Source of the DNA: BM003 sp963783695
GTDB taxonomy: Bacteria; Pseudomonadota; Gammaproteobacteria; Steroidobacterales; BM003
NCBI GenBank assembly: GCA_963783695.1
Contig: CAWAOM010000005.1
Coordinates: 17,804-81,803, forward strand
Reading direction: 5' to 3'
DNA length: 64,000 bases
Under the pieces are notes generated by a model. That model did not search any database. It had not been told where the DNA came from and worked only from the letters and a program-made list of their open reading frames with translations. Below, piece by piece: positions 1 to 7,974 of this stretch. A program made the position numbers and the translations under genes. The first letter of the stretch is position 1. Each line of letters opens with the position of its first letter.

Positions 1-415
1 GTGCCGCGTCTTCGCTGGCGAGGTCGTCCCAGTTGGTGACGCCGCGCTCATTGACCATCAGGTTGAGGCGGAGGCCGTCGAGACGCACCTGGTCGAGCTC
101 GATATTGCGCCGCAACAGCGGTACCAGCCTGACGCCCATGCGCGCACCGTCGATCGCAACGAAAGGCTGATCGCCAAAGCCTTGCGCGTTGCTCAAGCGT
201 GCCGGCCCGAGCTCGACCGCGAGCCAGGGGAAGAACGACAGGCCGATATCGCCATCCACGGTCAGATCGCGCCCGGTTTGCTCGGCCACCTGGTCCGACA
301 GTGTCTGCTTGAAATCGTTGGGGTCGAAAATGAAAAACAACCAGATTGCAGCGACGACGAGCAGCAGCACCAGCGCGCCGACCGCAAGTCCCAGGAACTT
401 GAAGAGCCCTTTCAT
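1..415 (-). CDS. AsmA-family protein, N-terminal part (runs off left edge)
   Basis: Only the first ~138 residues are in the window. The ATG at 413-415 opens a protein with a short basic N-terminus (MKGLFKF), one long membrane helix (LGLAVGALVLLLVV onward), and then the N-terminal block typical of AsmA proteins: DPNDFKQTLSDQVAEQTGR, followed by L-x-V-x-G-D-I-G-L-S-F-F-P-W. AsmA-type proteins are anchored in the inner membrane with a long periplasmic part and are linked to outer-membrane assembly and lipid transport. The gene points away from its neighbour at 497-2356, 81 bases upstream on the same strand. Family assignment is secure; the subfamily cannot be set without the rest of the gene. 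Confidence 0.85.
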   Translation of the reverse strand, partial: MKGLFKFLGLAVGALVLLLVVAAIWLFFIFDPNDFKQTLSDQVAEQTGRDLTVDGDIGLSFFPWLAVELGPARLSNAQGFGDQPFVAIDGARMGVRLVPLLRRNIELDQVRLDGLRLNLMVNERGVTNWDDLASEDAA

Positions 416-496
416 GGAATACCTCGGGGAATGCCTTGTAAAGACGTGGCCCTATTATGACGCGCCAGGACGTCCAAACGCACCCTGAACGGCCAA

Positions 497-2356
497 TTAG
501 CGGCAACTCACGCCGGTGTCGGTCTTTTCGCAGAAATCGCTCCAGCCGTAACGTTTCCAGTAGTCGAGCAGGCCGATCGAGTCCATCAGCGCCGGAAAAC
601 GCGGGTCGGCACGGAAACCGGCGGCCTCCGGCAGCCAGAATAACGAGAGCTCCCAGTCGATAGTCGGCGCCGCCAGCAACCTCTGCGCATGCGCGAACGC
701 GGCATCGTGCTGATCCAGCAATAACAGGATCAGCAGCATCTCCGGCGGGTCTACCCCGGCATTGCCAGCGCCCTCGAGTTCGGCGAGAAAACCGGGCCGC
801 AGCGCCGGGTCGAGCACCGCGTCGGCGAGCGCCCGGGCAGTATCCAACGGTACGTCGAGCGCCGGTCCGCCGCTCGAAAACGCCGTCGCCGCGGCCGCCG
901 CATCGCCGCGGCGCAAAGAAATAATGCCGCTGTAATCACCCAGCGACAGCGCAAAGCCGAGCTGGCGCGCAGCCTTGGCAAACCGCAGCGCCTCGTCATC
1001 GTTGCCGGCCAACGTATGGGCCGCCATCAGCATCGCGTTGACGACCGCCGACTGCGAGTCCAGCTCATAGGCCAGCTCGAGCTCCGCCATCGCCGCCTCC
1101 AGACGGCCCGCCGCGCTCAAAAGCTGACTGTACCAGTGATGCGGCATCGGTTCGCCCGGCTGCAGACCCGCGGCGGCAAAAAACCCGGTTTCGGCATCGG
1201 TCCAGTTCCAGTTGGCGTAGTTGATCGAGGCCAGTACCGCATGTGCCTCGGCCAGCGTGGCATCGAGCGTCAATGCCTTGATCGCGGCGTCGGAGGCCAG
1301 CACAAACGCCTCCTCCGGATTTTCCTCGGTATAAACCGGTAACAGCACATACGCGGTTGCAAGCCCGGCATAGGCCTGCCCGAACCCCGGATCGCGGCCG
1401 AGTGCCGACTGGAACAGCTCGATCGCGACGCGGATATTCTGCTCGCCCCGACGACGCAGAATATCGCGGCCTTTCAGGTACAGATCATAGGCCTGGACGT
1501 CGCGGGTCGGCGCGGTGATCGCCGCCAGCGCCTGCTCCGGTGTCTCCTCGCCGGTCAGCGTCACCTGCAGGGCATCGACAATCGAGCGGGCAATCCGGTC
1601 CTGCACCTCGAAGATGTTCGCGAGCTGCTCATTGTAAGTTTCCGACCACAGGTGATAACCGCTCTCGGCGTCGATCAGCTGCGCGGTGATCCGGACCCGG
1701 TCGCCGGCCCAGCGCACGCTGCCCTCGAGTACGGTTTCGACACCGAGTTCCTCGGCAAGCTGGCGGATATCGACATTGCGACCCTTGTACGAGAACGAGG
1801 ACGTCCGCGCCGCGACCTGCAGACCCGGAACACGGGTCAACAGGTTGATCAGTTCCTCGGACATACCGTCCGAGAAATAGTCGTTGGCGCCATCTTCGCT
1901 CAGGTTGGCAAATGGCAACACCGCAATCGAGCTGCGCCCGACCTGCTCATCGCCAAACCAGCTCTTCCATGGCGCCAGCAGAACAGCCCCGAGGATCAGC
2001 ATTGCGACGATCAGTAGCAGGGCATAGGTAATGATCGCTCCGGGTTTTTTATGCGCGGATTCGGCACCTGGCGGCGGCGCGGTACGCTGGATGCCTTCCG
2101 GGCCGATATCGAAAATCCACGCCAGCAGCATCGCCACCGGAAATCCCATCATCAGCAGCAGAATCACAAACGTGATGGTCCAGTCCGGCAGCATCAATGC
2201 CGGGAAGACCACGTCGGCGACTTCGGCCATGACCCAGGAGACGAGCAGGTACAAACCGGCAACACGAAAAACCCGCCGCCGTTTGAGCTCCTGCATCAAT
2301 GCCACGCTGTCACCACTGCTATCACGATCCGTCACTGACTGAGGTGTAGCGGTCAT
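497..2356 (-). CDS. Membrane-anchored TolB-like / TPR protein (first of two paralogues)
   Basis: The protein has about 619 residues from the ATG at 2354-2356; a longer reading from 2425 lacks support, and a third ATG lies 20 codons on, just before MQELKRRRVFR. Near the N-terminus is the motif ELKRRRVFRVAGLYLLVSW with two membrane helices, then a third helix (about residues 108-130). A TolB-N-like or FlgO-like domain follows (SSIAVLPFANLSEDGANDYF, then VLEGSVR and SGYHLWSETY), and then TPR-like helices to the C-terminus. Proteins of this build are common in proteobacteria, often next to adenylate cyclase-like genes, and have no settled function. The gene at 43513-45459 is a clear paralogue with the same ELKRR opening. 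Function unknown; probably periplasmic or cytoplasmic scaffolding at the inner membrane. Confidence 0.85.
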   Translation of the reverse strand: MTATPQSVTDRDSSGDSVALMQELKRRRVFRVAGLYLLVSWVMAEVADVVFPALMLPDWTITFVILLLMMGFPVAMLLAWIFDIGPEGIQRTAPPPGAESAHKKPGAIITYALLLIVAMLILGAVLLAPWKSWFGDEQVGRSSIAVLPFANLSEDGANDYFSDGMSEELINLLTRVPGLQVAARTSSFSYKGRNVDIRQLAEELGVETVLEGSVRWAGDRVRITAQLIDAESGYHLWSETYNEQLANIFEVQDRIARSIVDALQVTLTGEETPEQALAAITAPTRDVQAYDLYLKGRDILRRRGEQNIRVAIELFQSALGRDPGFGQAYAGLATAYVLLPVYTEENPEEAFVLASDAAIKALTLDATLAEAHAVLASINYANWNWTDAETGFFAAAGLQPGEPMPHHWYSQLLSAAGRLEAAMAELELAYELDSQSAVVNAMLMAAHTLAGNDDEALRFAKAARQLGFALSLGDYSGIISLRRGDAAAAATAFSSGGPALDVPLDTARALADAVLDPALRPGFLAELEGAGNAGVDPPEMLLILLLLDQHDAAFAHAQRLLAAPTIDWELSLFWLPEAAGFRADPRFPALMDSIGLLDYWKRYGWSDFCEKTDTGVSCR

Positions 2357-2545
2357 TATCACAGATGCGGCCGAGGTCGTCGTCGCCTGCGGCGGCCGCA
2401 ACGGTAAAGAGGCTCGCCGCGGCATGGATGGATAAAGTGTCGCAGCCCGCGTTGGGCCGCGCCAAGGAGGGACTGTCCGGCGCCGCGCCGGGTGATGCTG
2501 AAACGCAGACCCCGCACCGGCAACCGGGGCAGGGTCCGCATGGCG

Positions 2546-3427
2546 TCAGTCACGGCAGAGGTTGATACCGCCGTTCAGGGTCTTTATCAGGACCCGGGCC
2601 GAGCCATCCCCTTCCCTGAATCGCAGCTCCTTGCCCGGTGCATACTTGCTGGTGCGCACCGGATCCGGGCCAAAACAATTGTCGATCGAACCATTGAAAG
2701 TCTCGATGTCGAACTCGGCATCAACGTCGCCGCGAAATTCGATTTCCAGGTCCCCGTTAATCGTTTCGACTTCAAAACGCGCGCCTTGCTCGAGCCCGGA
2801 GACCAGGTCCACATCGCCGTTCGTCGTCTTGATGCGGGCCCGCGCCAGCATGTCGGTCGAGACTTCGATGTCGCCGCTCACCACGGTTGCAATCACCTCG
2901 CCGGCGACGTCCTCGACCGCGATGTCACCGCTGACCGAAGTCAGCGCCAGCAATGCGCTCTTGCCGCTGCCCTCGACAGTCACATCGCCGCTGACGGTTT
3001 TGGCCTCGACATCCTCACCCATTGTCCTGGTCTCGATATCGCCGCTGACCGACTGCAGGCGCTGGCTGCCGGCAACGCCGCGGATGTCGATCTCGGCGCT
3101 GACCGTGGTCACGGTCAGGCGACTGCCCTCGGGCACCGAAACGACAAGGTCGGTGTCATCGACATGACGGTGCTTTTTCTTTTTCTCGAGGATCACGTTG
3201 ACCCTGACAGTGTTGCCGTCGCGTTCGAATTCGAGCCGCTCGGTACCTTTACCCAGGTATCCCGAGACATGAACTTCGTCCCGGTTCGAGCCCACGACCT
3301 CGACGGTACCGGACACGTTGGATATTTCGACCCGCCCATCGGGGTCGGCCGCGGTGCGCTCGTCGATCGGCGTTTTCGCCAGTGCGGACGTGGCAAAAAG
3401 CACGGCAGCCAGGAAAAAGGCTTTCAT
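2546..3427 (-). CDS. Exported DUF4097-type putative adhesin (beta-helix) protein
   Basis: The protein has 293 residues with a clear signal peptide (MKAFFLAAVLFATSALA, cleavage after ALA). The mature part is a long run of short beta-strand repeats of the type SVSGDIE, TVSGDVTVE, TTNGDVDL and TINGDLEIE, which is characteristic of the DUF4097/DUF4098 putative adhesin families and predicts a right-handed beta-helix. A good ribosome site (GGGAG) lies 9 bases upstream of the ATG. The start overlaps the stop of the upstream anti-sigma-like gene by 4 bases, so this is the last gene of a three-gene operon with an ECF sigma factor. It is probably the effector or sensed envelope component of that system; the molecular role is unknown. 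Confidence 0.85.
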   Translation of the reverse strand: MKAFFLAAVLFATSALAKTPIDERTAADPDGRVEISNVSGTVEVVGSNRDEVHVSGYLGKGTERLEFERDGNTVRVNVILEKKKKHRHVDDTDLVVSVPEGSRLTVTTVSAEIDIRGVAGSQRLQSVSGDIETRTMGEDVEAKTVSGDVTVEGSGKSALLALTSVSGDIAVEDVAGEVIATVVSGDIEVSTDMLARARIKTTNGDVDLVSGLEQGARFEVETINGDLEIEFRGDVDAEFDIETFNGSIDNCFGPDPVRTSKYAPGKELRFREGDGSARVLIKTLNGGINLCRD

Positions 3428-4014
3428 ATGCTGTCACTCCCTTGCGGCGAACCCGCCACAATTCTGTTTACCTGATCGAACACCGCAAGCTCCTTCTGGT
3501 AGGTCGCTACCAGAAGTTGCTGCAGCAGGACGTTGTTGGGGTCGGAATCCAGCGCCAGGTTGATCTCGGCCAATGCGCGCTGGATGTCACGAAGATTCGT
3601 CAGCACCGCCTCGCGCGTTTCCGGGTGCAACTGCTGCAGCTTGCCCTCGAATGCCTCGGCAAGCTGCTCGCGATCGAGCCTGTAGCGATCACCGAGACCT
3701 TGCATACCGGCAAGACGCGCCGGCACCGCCGGTCCGCTCGATACCATCACGACAGCGCCGTTTGCGTCGTCGGACTGGCGTTGCGCGAGTTGCAGGGTTG
3801 CAAGCGACGACACCGCCATCAGCACCAGCCCTGCTGCAAGCGCCGCCGGCCACCCGCCCGGGAAAACCCAACGCGATCCGGTCGTCCCGGCGGAGGTAAT
3901 GCGCTCGTGAATCTCCGGCCAACGGTCGCGCGGCGGCGTGACCGAGCGCGGGATCGAGCGCAGAAGCTCGTCAAGCTCCGCTCCTTTTTCAATGTCGTCA
4001 AAATTGTCATTCAT
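3424..4014 (-). CDS. Anti-sigma-factor-like single-pass membrane protein
   Basis: This 196-residue protein has an N-terminal cytoplasmic segment of ~50 residues (MNDNFDDIEKGAELDELLRS), one membrane helix (WPAALAAGLVLMAVSSLATL) and a C-terminal region of about 120 residues that is helical and probably periplasmic. Size, topology and position directly after an ECF sigma gene, with a 4-base ATGA overlap (4011-4014), fit an anti-sigma factor that holds the sigma factor at the membrane. I see no zinc-binding HxxxCxxC anti-sigma motif, so it is not a ZAS-type protein. The role is inferred from context and topology, not from a diagnostic motif. Confidence 0.7.
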   Translation of the reverse strand: MNDNFDDIEKGAELDELLRSIPRSVTPPRDRWPEIHERITSAGTTGSRWVFPGGWPAALAAGLVLMAVSSLATLQLAQRQSDDANGAVVMVSSGPAVPARLAGMQGLGDRYRLDREQLAEAFEGKLQQLHPETREAVLTNLRDIQRALAEINLALDSDPNNVLLQQLLVATYQKELAVFDQVNRIVAGSPQGSDSI

Positions 4015-4538
4015 AGCTCTAGCCGCTCCGCCAGCAGGCGCCTTGCACGATGCAGTTGCGCCTTGCTGGTTCCCACCGCGATACCCAGCATCGTGGCCGC
4101 TTCCTCATGGCTGTGGCCGTACAGTCCGGTCAGCACAAATACGTTGCGCGCGCCCTCCGGCAGCCGCTTGACCGCTCTTTCGAGCTCCAGCCGCGCCTCG
4201 ACATCTGCCGCGCCGCTGGCCGCATCGCGCGATTCAATGCGTTCCTCGAAAAGCTCCAGGTGATCGCCACGGCGGCCCTCGCGGCGTTGCCAGCCCAGCA
4301 CCTCGTTGACCGCGATGCGATGCATCCAGGTCGCGAAACTGCTGTCACCCCGAAAACGATCGAGTTTGCTCCAAGCGCGCACAAAAGCCTCCTGCATACA
4401 GTCCTCGGCAACCTGAGCGGATCCGGTCATCCGCAAACACAGCCCGTAAACCTTTCCCTGGTGGGAGCGGAAAAGCGACTCGAATGCCGCTGGGTCGCCT
4501 GCCGCTGCTCTGCGGACCAATGCGCTTTCCGAGTCCAT
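4011..4538 (-). CDS. ECF-type RNA polymerase sigma factor
   Basis: This reading has 175 residues from the ATG at 4536-4538; an upstream ATG at 4595 would add 19 residues that do not look like sigma factor, and neither start has a strong ribosome site. Region 2 is clear (FRSHQGKVYGLCLRMTGSAQ, then DCMQEAFVRAWSKLDRFRG and SFATWMHRIAVNE), and region 4 shows the helix-turn-helix LYGHSHEEAATMLGIAVGTS-KAQLHRARRLL. ECF sigma factors direct transcription of small envelope-stress-type regulons and usually their own operon. It heads the operon with the anti-sigma-like and DUF4097 genes and is divergent from the diguanylate cyclase at 4673, with a 134-base gap that may hold promoters for both. Confidence 0.93.
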   Translation of the reverse strand: MDSESALVRRAAAGDPAAFESLFRSHQGKVYGLCLRMTGSAQVAEDCMQEAFVRAWSKLDRFRGDSSFATWMHRIAVNEVLGWQRREGRRGDHLELFEERIESRDAASGAADVEARLELERAVKRLPEGARNVFVLTGLYGHSHEEAATMLGIAVGTSKAQLHRARRLLAERLEL

Positions 4539-4672
4539 ACTCAGCGCCGTCCGACCGCCAGCGGGCAGCGCCAAAATTGCTGCGTTTGCCGCCATTGTTG
4601 AAGGTTTAGAAGCAAAATTCTCATCCAGCGTTTAAATGGCCGCTATTATTCGTCTGCGCAACGGACTGGATC

Positions 4673-6772
4673 ATGGCTGCCGCGTCACTAAAAATTCTCG
4701 TTGTTGAACATAACGCCGCCCGAGACAACGGGCTTGGCGCGACATTGCGACGTCGAATTTCGCCCCAGACCCGCCTCCACTCGTCCTCCGACATCGCCGC
4801 GGCGCTGGAGACGGCGCGGCGCGGCGAAGCGGATCTCGTGCTGCTCGACAGTCAGCTAGCGCACGATAGCGCTACCCAACTGAGCCAGCAAATAGACACG
4901 GCCGCGCTCGCGGATTCGATCATCGTGGTTACATTCGACCACAGTTTCAAAATGCCTGCCAAACTGGCCGGATTGGGACTCGCCGGCCCGCTTTTTCTGG
5001 ACGATCTGAATGGCGACCCGGTGCTGGAACAATTGCTCGCCGAACGTCACCCGGGCCGCGCCGCGGCGGCTATAGACGCAAGCCACGACAGCCTGCGCCG
5101 CGAGGCATTGATGCAAATGCAGAACGGCGTTGTGATCTGCGATGCGGCCGCGAATATCGTTTTGGTCAACGCGCGCGCCCGGGCGCTGCTGGGGCTGAGT
5201 GACGAACCGTGCCGCCCGGGCGCGCGGGCGCCGGATATCGCCACATTTGCCGCCGATCCGGTACGCGCGCTCGAACACGACCGCCATCCGCTCCAGCGCG
5301 CCCTCGACGGCGAGACCTTCGCTGCGGCAGACCTGGTGCACCGCTGCGACCACCGCGCCGAGGATCTGTCGGTTGCGATCAGCGGGATGCCGCTGCGAGA
5401 CGATGGGGGCGATGTGCGCGGAGCGATACTCATCCTGCACGGGGCGGAAAACGCACCACCGATGTCACCGGAACTCGCCTATTTGTCGCAGCATGACAGT
5501 CTCACGGGCGTGGCCAATCGCGAGATGTTCCTCGACCTTCTGCGGCGAGCCATCGGCCGGGCGGATGACAATCCCGGCATGCTGGGGCTTTTCTTCCTTG
5601 ACCTCGATCGCTTTAAGGAAATCAACGATTCGCTGGGCCACGCAATCGGCGACCGGCTGCTTGCCGGTGTCGGCAAACGGCTGCGCGAGCGCCTTCGGGT
5701 CGGCGATATCGTCGGCCGTCTCGGCGGCGACGAGTTTGCCGTGCTGCTCGAGAACCTCGCGTCCAATACCGACGCCGCGCGCATCGCGCGCAAGGTCATC
5801 GAGGACCTGGGGCAACCGTTCGAACTGGATGGCCGCCAGGTGCACACGACACCGAGCATCGGAATCGCGACGCATCCGCAGTGCGGCCATACCGCGGAGA
5901 CATTACTGCGAGCCGCCGACGAGGCGATGTACAAGGCGAAGAAGGACGGCCGCAATACCTATCATTTCTACTCGGAGACACTCGACCGCGAAATCCGCCG
6001 CAAGGCCGACCTGGAAGAGGCACTGCGCGGTGCGCTCGGGCGCGGTGAGTTCCGGCTGGTCTACCAGCCGCAGTATGCGTTGCCGCAGCGGCGTCTGGTC
6101 GGCTTCGACGCCCAGTTGCGCTGGCGCCACCCGGTCGAGGGCGAAATCGCGCCATGGGAGTTCATCCCGCTGCTCGAGGGCGTCGGTGTTATCAACGCTG
6201 TCAGCGAATGGGCGCTGGCCTGTGCCTGCCTCGAATTGTCCGAATGGCGGCTTTTGCAGCCCGATCTGCGTCTTTCCTGCCGCGCGTCGCCAAGAATTTT
6301 CCAGCGCCGCAACATCGTTGACGGCCTGGTGCGCATTCTGCGCAATGCCGGGCTGCCAGGCGACTGCCTCGAAGTGGAAATGAGCGCGCTGTTGCTGAAC
6401 AGCAAGGCCTTCGATCCGGCTGCAACACTCAGTTCGGTCCGCAACGAGGGGATACGTGTGGTTTTGAGCGATTTCGGGGTACAGCCGATTGCACTGGACA
6501 CGCTGGCCGGGCTACCGCTGTCCAAGCTCAGGCTGCACCGCCAAATCGTCCGCGGCCTGCCCGAAGACCGTGCCGCAACCACGATCGCCGACACACTTTG
6601 GCATTTCGGCAAGGGCCTGGGCTTGGATCTGGTGGCCGAGGGCGTCAACGACGACTCACAACTCGCGTGGCTCGAGAGTCGAAGCTGGCCGATCGCACAG
6701 GGCGCACTGCTGGCCGCGCCGCTGCCCGCCCTGGGTGTCGCAAAGCTGCTGCAGGAAGCAGGCGGCGCCTAA
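4673..6772 (+). CDS. Diguanylate cyclase with degenerate REC and degenerate EAL domains (REC-PAS-GGDEF-EAL)
   Basis: A 699-residue protein. The N-terminus (1-125) has a receiver fold with the usual acidic pair replaced by E-H and no clear KP, so it is probably not a normal phosphoacceptor. A PAS-like domain spans ~140-260. The GGDEF domain is intact (GGDEF at 351-355) and keeps the I-site R-V-G-D at 342-345, so it should make cyclic di-GMP and be product-inhibited. The EAL domain is decayed: EAL reads D-A-Q at 479-481, the ExTES segment reads E-V-E-M-S, and DDFG reads S-D-F-G, so several metal ligands are lost. AEGV is kept. I infer a cyclase whose EAL-like domain is structural or binds ligand. 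It ends tail to tail with the REC-EAL gene, stops overlapping by 4 bases. Confidence 0.92.
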   Translation: MAAASLKILVVEHNAARDNGLGATLRRRISPQTRLHSSSDIAAALETARRGEADLVLLDSQLAHDSATQLSQQIDTAALADSIIVVTFDHSFKMPAKLAGLGLAGPLFLDDLNGDPVLEQLLAERHPGRAAAAIDASHDSLRREALMQMQNGVVICDAAANIVLVNARARALLGLSDEPCRPGARAPDIATFAADPVRALEHDRHPLQRALDGETFAAADLVHRCDHRAEDLSVAISGMPLRDDGGDVRGAILILHGAENAPPMSPELAYLSQHDSLTGVANREMFLDLLRRAIGRADDNPGMLGLFFLDLDRFKEINDSLGHAIGDRLLAGVGKRLRERLRVGDIVGRLGGDEFAVLLENLASNTDAARIARKVIEDLGQPFELDGRQVHTTPSIGIATHPQCGHTAETLLRAADEAMYKAKKDGRNTYHFYSETLDREIRRKADLEEALRGALGRGEFRLVYQPQYALPQRRLVGFDAQLRWRHPVEGEIAPWEFIPLLEGVGVINAVSEWALACACLELSEWRLLQPDLRLSCRASPRIFQRRNIVDGLVRILRNAGLPGDCLEVEMSALLLNSKAFDPAATLSSVRNEGIRVVLSDFGVQPIALDTLAGLPLSKLRLHRQIVRGLPEDRAATTIADTLWHFGKGLGLDLVAEGVNDDSQLAWLESRSWPIAQGALLAAPLPALGVAKLLQEAGGA

Positions 6773-7974
6773 GTCTCCTTGCGCGACCAGGCCAGACGCA
6801 ACCCGGTCTTTCCAGTCTCGTTCCAGCTTTGAGCGATATCGGCAATTCTCTCCGCCGGCACCGGCTGGCTGATCAGGTAACCCTGGACCCGGTCGCATCC
6901 GAGCTCGGCGAGGATCTCCAGCGTATTCTCGTTCTCCACGCCCTCGGCACAGGCCGTCATCCCGAGCTTATGCGCCAGATAAACCACCGTTTCGACAATC
7001 GTGCGCGCTTCCGGATCGCGTTCCATTTCGCGCACGAACGAGGAATCGACCTTTATCTCGTTGAACGGCATACGATAGAGCTGCTTCAACGACGAAAAAC
7101 CGGTACCAAAATCGTCCACGGACAATCCGAAGTTCTTTACCCGAAGTCGGGTCAGGATGTCCATGGTCGTCGCCGGTTCGATCATCGCCGCCGATTCGGT
7201 CACCTCGACGATCAGCAGCGACGGATCGGCACCGAATTCCTGGATCAGCCCGTTCAGGCGATCGGGGAAAGCGAGATCGGTCAGAAGGCATGGCGAGAAA
7301 TTGACCGCGACCGTAAGGGGCGCACCGCTGTCGCGCCAGCTCGCGCAATTGCCGATTGCGTCGCGGAACACCAGGTCGGTCAGTTCGGCGATCAGGTCAT
7401 TGTCTTCCGCTACCGAGACGAACTCATCGGGCAGCACCAGTCCCAGTTTCGGGTGTTTCCACCGCACCAGGGCCTCCACCGCATCGATGACCCAGCGGCC
7501 CTCGGCCATGCTCGCCTTGGGCTGGTAGTAAACGGTGAATTCATGCTCGTCGAGGCCACGCCGCACATCCTCGGCGGTAATCGTGCGCTGACTGACGAGC
7601 GCGCGCTCGAGGGTCGCCTCAAGCACATCAAGCATCAGCGGTTTCTGCTGGCTGCCGAGCATATCGACACCGAGCGATCGGCCGAGGTGTTCCGCGGTCG
7701 AAAGCACGCGTGTGTCCATGCCGCTTACCAGCAGTACCTTCGCGTCACAGCCTGTCTCACCGAGAAATCGCAGTTGCTCGATGCCATCGGCCTCTGGCAT
7801 TTGCAGATCGAGTACGACTACCGACGGCTCGAAGCCCGCCACCCTGCGGCGGAACTCTTCGGCCTGTGTCGTCAGCGACACCTCGAAGCCGAGCCCCTCG
7901 GCGACTTCGCCGACGAACTCGCAAATCCCCGGTTCGTCATCCAGAACCAGTAGTCGATTGTGATTGGCTTTCAT
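6769..7974 (-). CDS. REC-EAL response regulator, cyclic-di-GMP phosphodiesterase
   Basis: This reading has about 401 residues from the ATG at 7974; a start 5 codons upstream is also open. The receiver domain has the acidic pair DDE at 12-14, phosphoacceptor D56 in VVVLDLQMP, and K110 in QQKP. The EAL domain carries every catalytic signature I can check: EALVRW (166-171), VNFSP, EVTES, DDFGTGFSS, K in EIKVDSSF, and AEGVE. It should hydrolyse cyclic di-GMP to pGpG under control of phosphorylation. Its start overlaps the end of the hybrid kinase gene by 38 bases, so the two are co-transcribed and translationally coupled, making that kinase the likely phosphodonor. Confidence 0.93.
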   Translation of the reverse strand: MKANHNRLLVLDDEPGICEFVGEVAEGLGFEVSLTTQAEEFRRRVAGFEPSVVVLDLQMPEADGIEQLRFLGETGCDAKVLLVSGMDTRVLSTAEHLGRSLGVDMLGSQQKPLMLDVLEATLERALVSQRTITAEDVRRGLDEHEFTVYYQPKASMAEGRWVIDAVEALVRWKHPKLGLVLPDEFVSVAEDNDLIAELTDLVFRDAIGNCASWRDSGAPLTVAVNFSPCLLTDLAFPDRLNGLIQEFGADPSLLIVEVTESAAMIEPATTMDILTRLRVKNFGLSVDDFGTGFSSLKQLYRMPFNEIKVDSSFVREMERDPEARTIVETVVYLAHKLGMTACAEGVENENTLEILAELGCDRVQGYLISQPVPAERIADIAQSWNETGKTGLRLAWSRKET

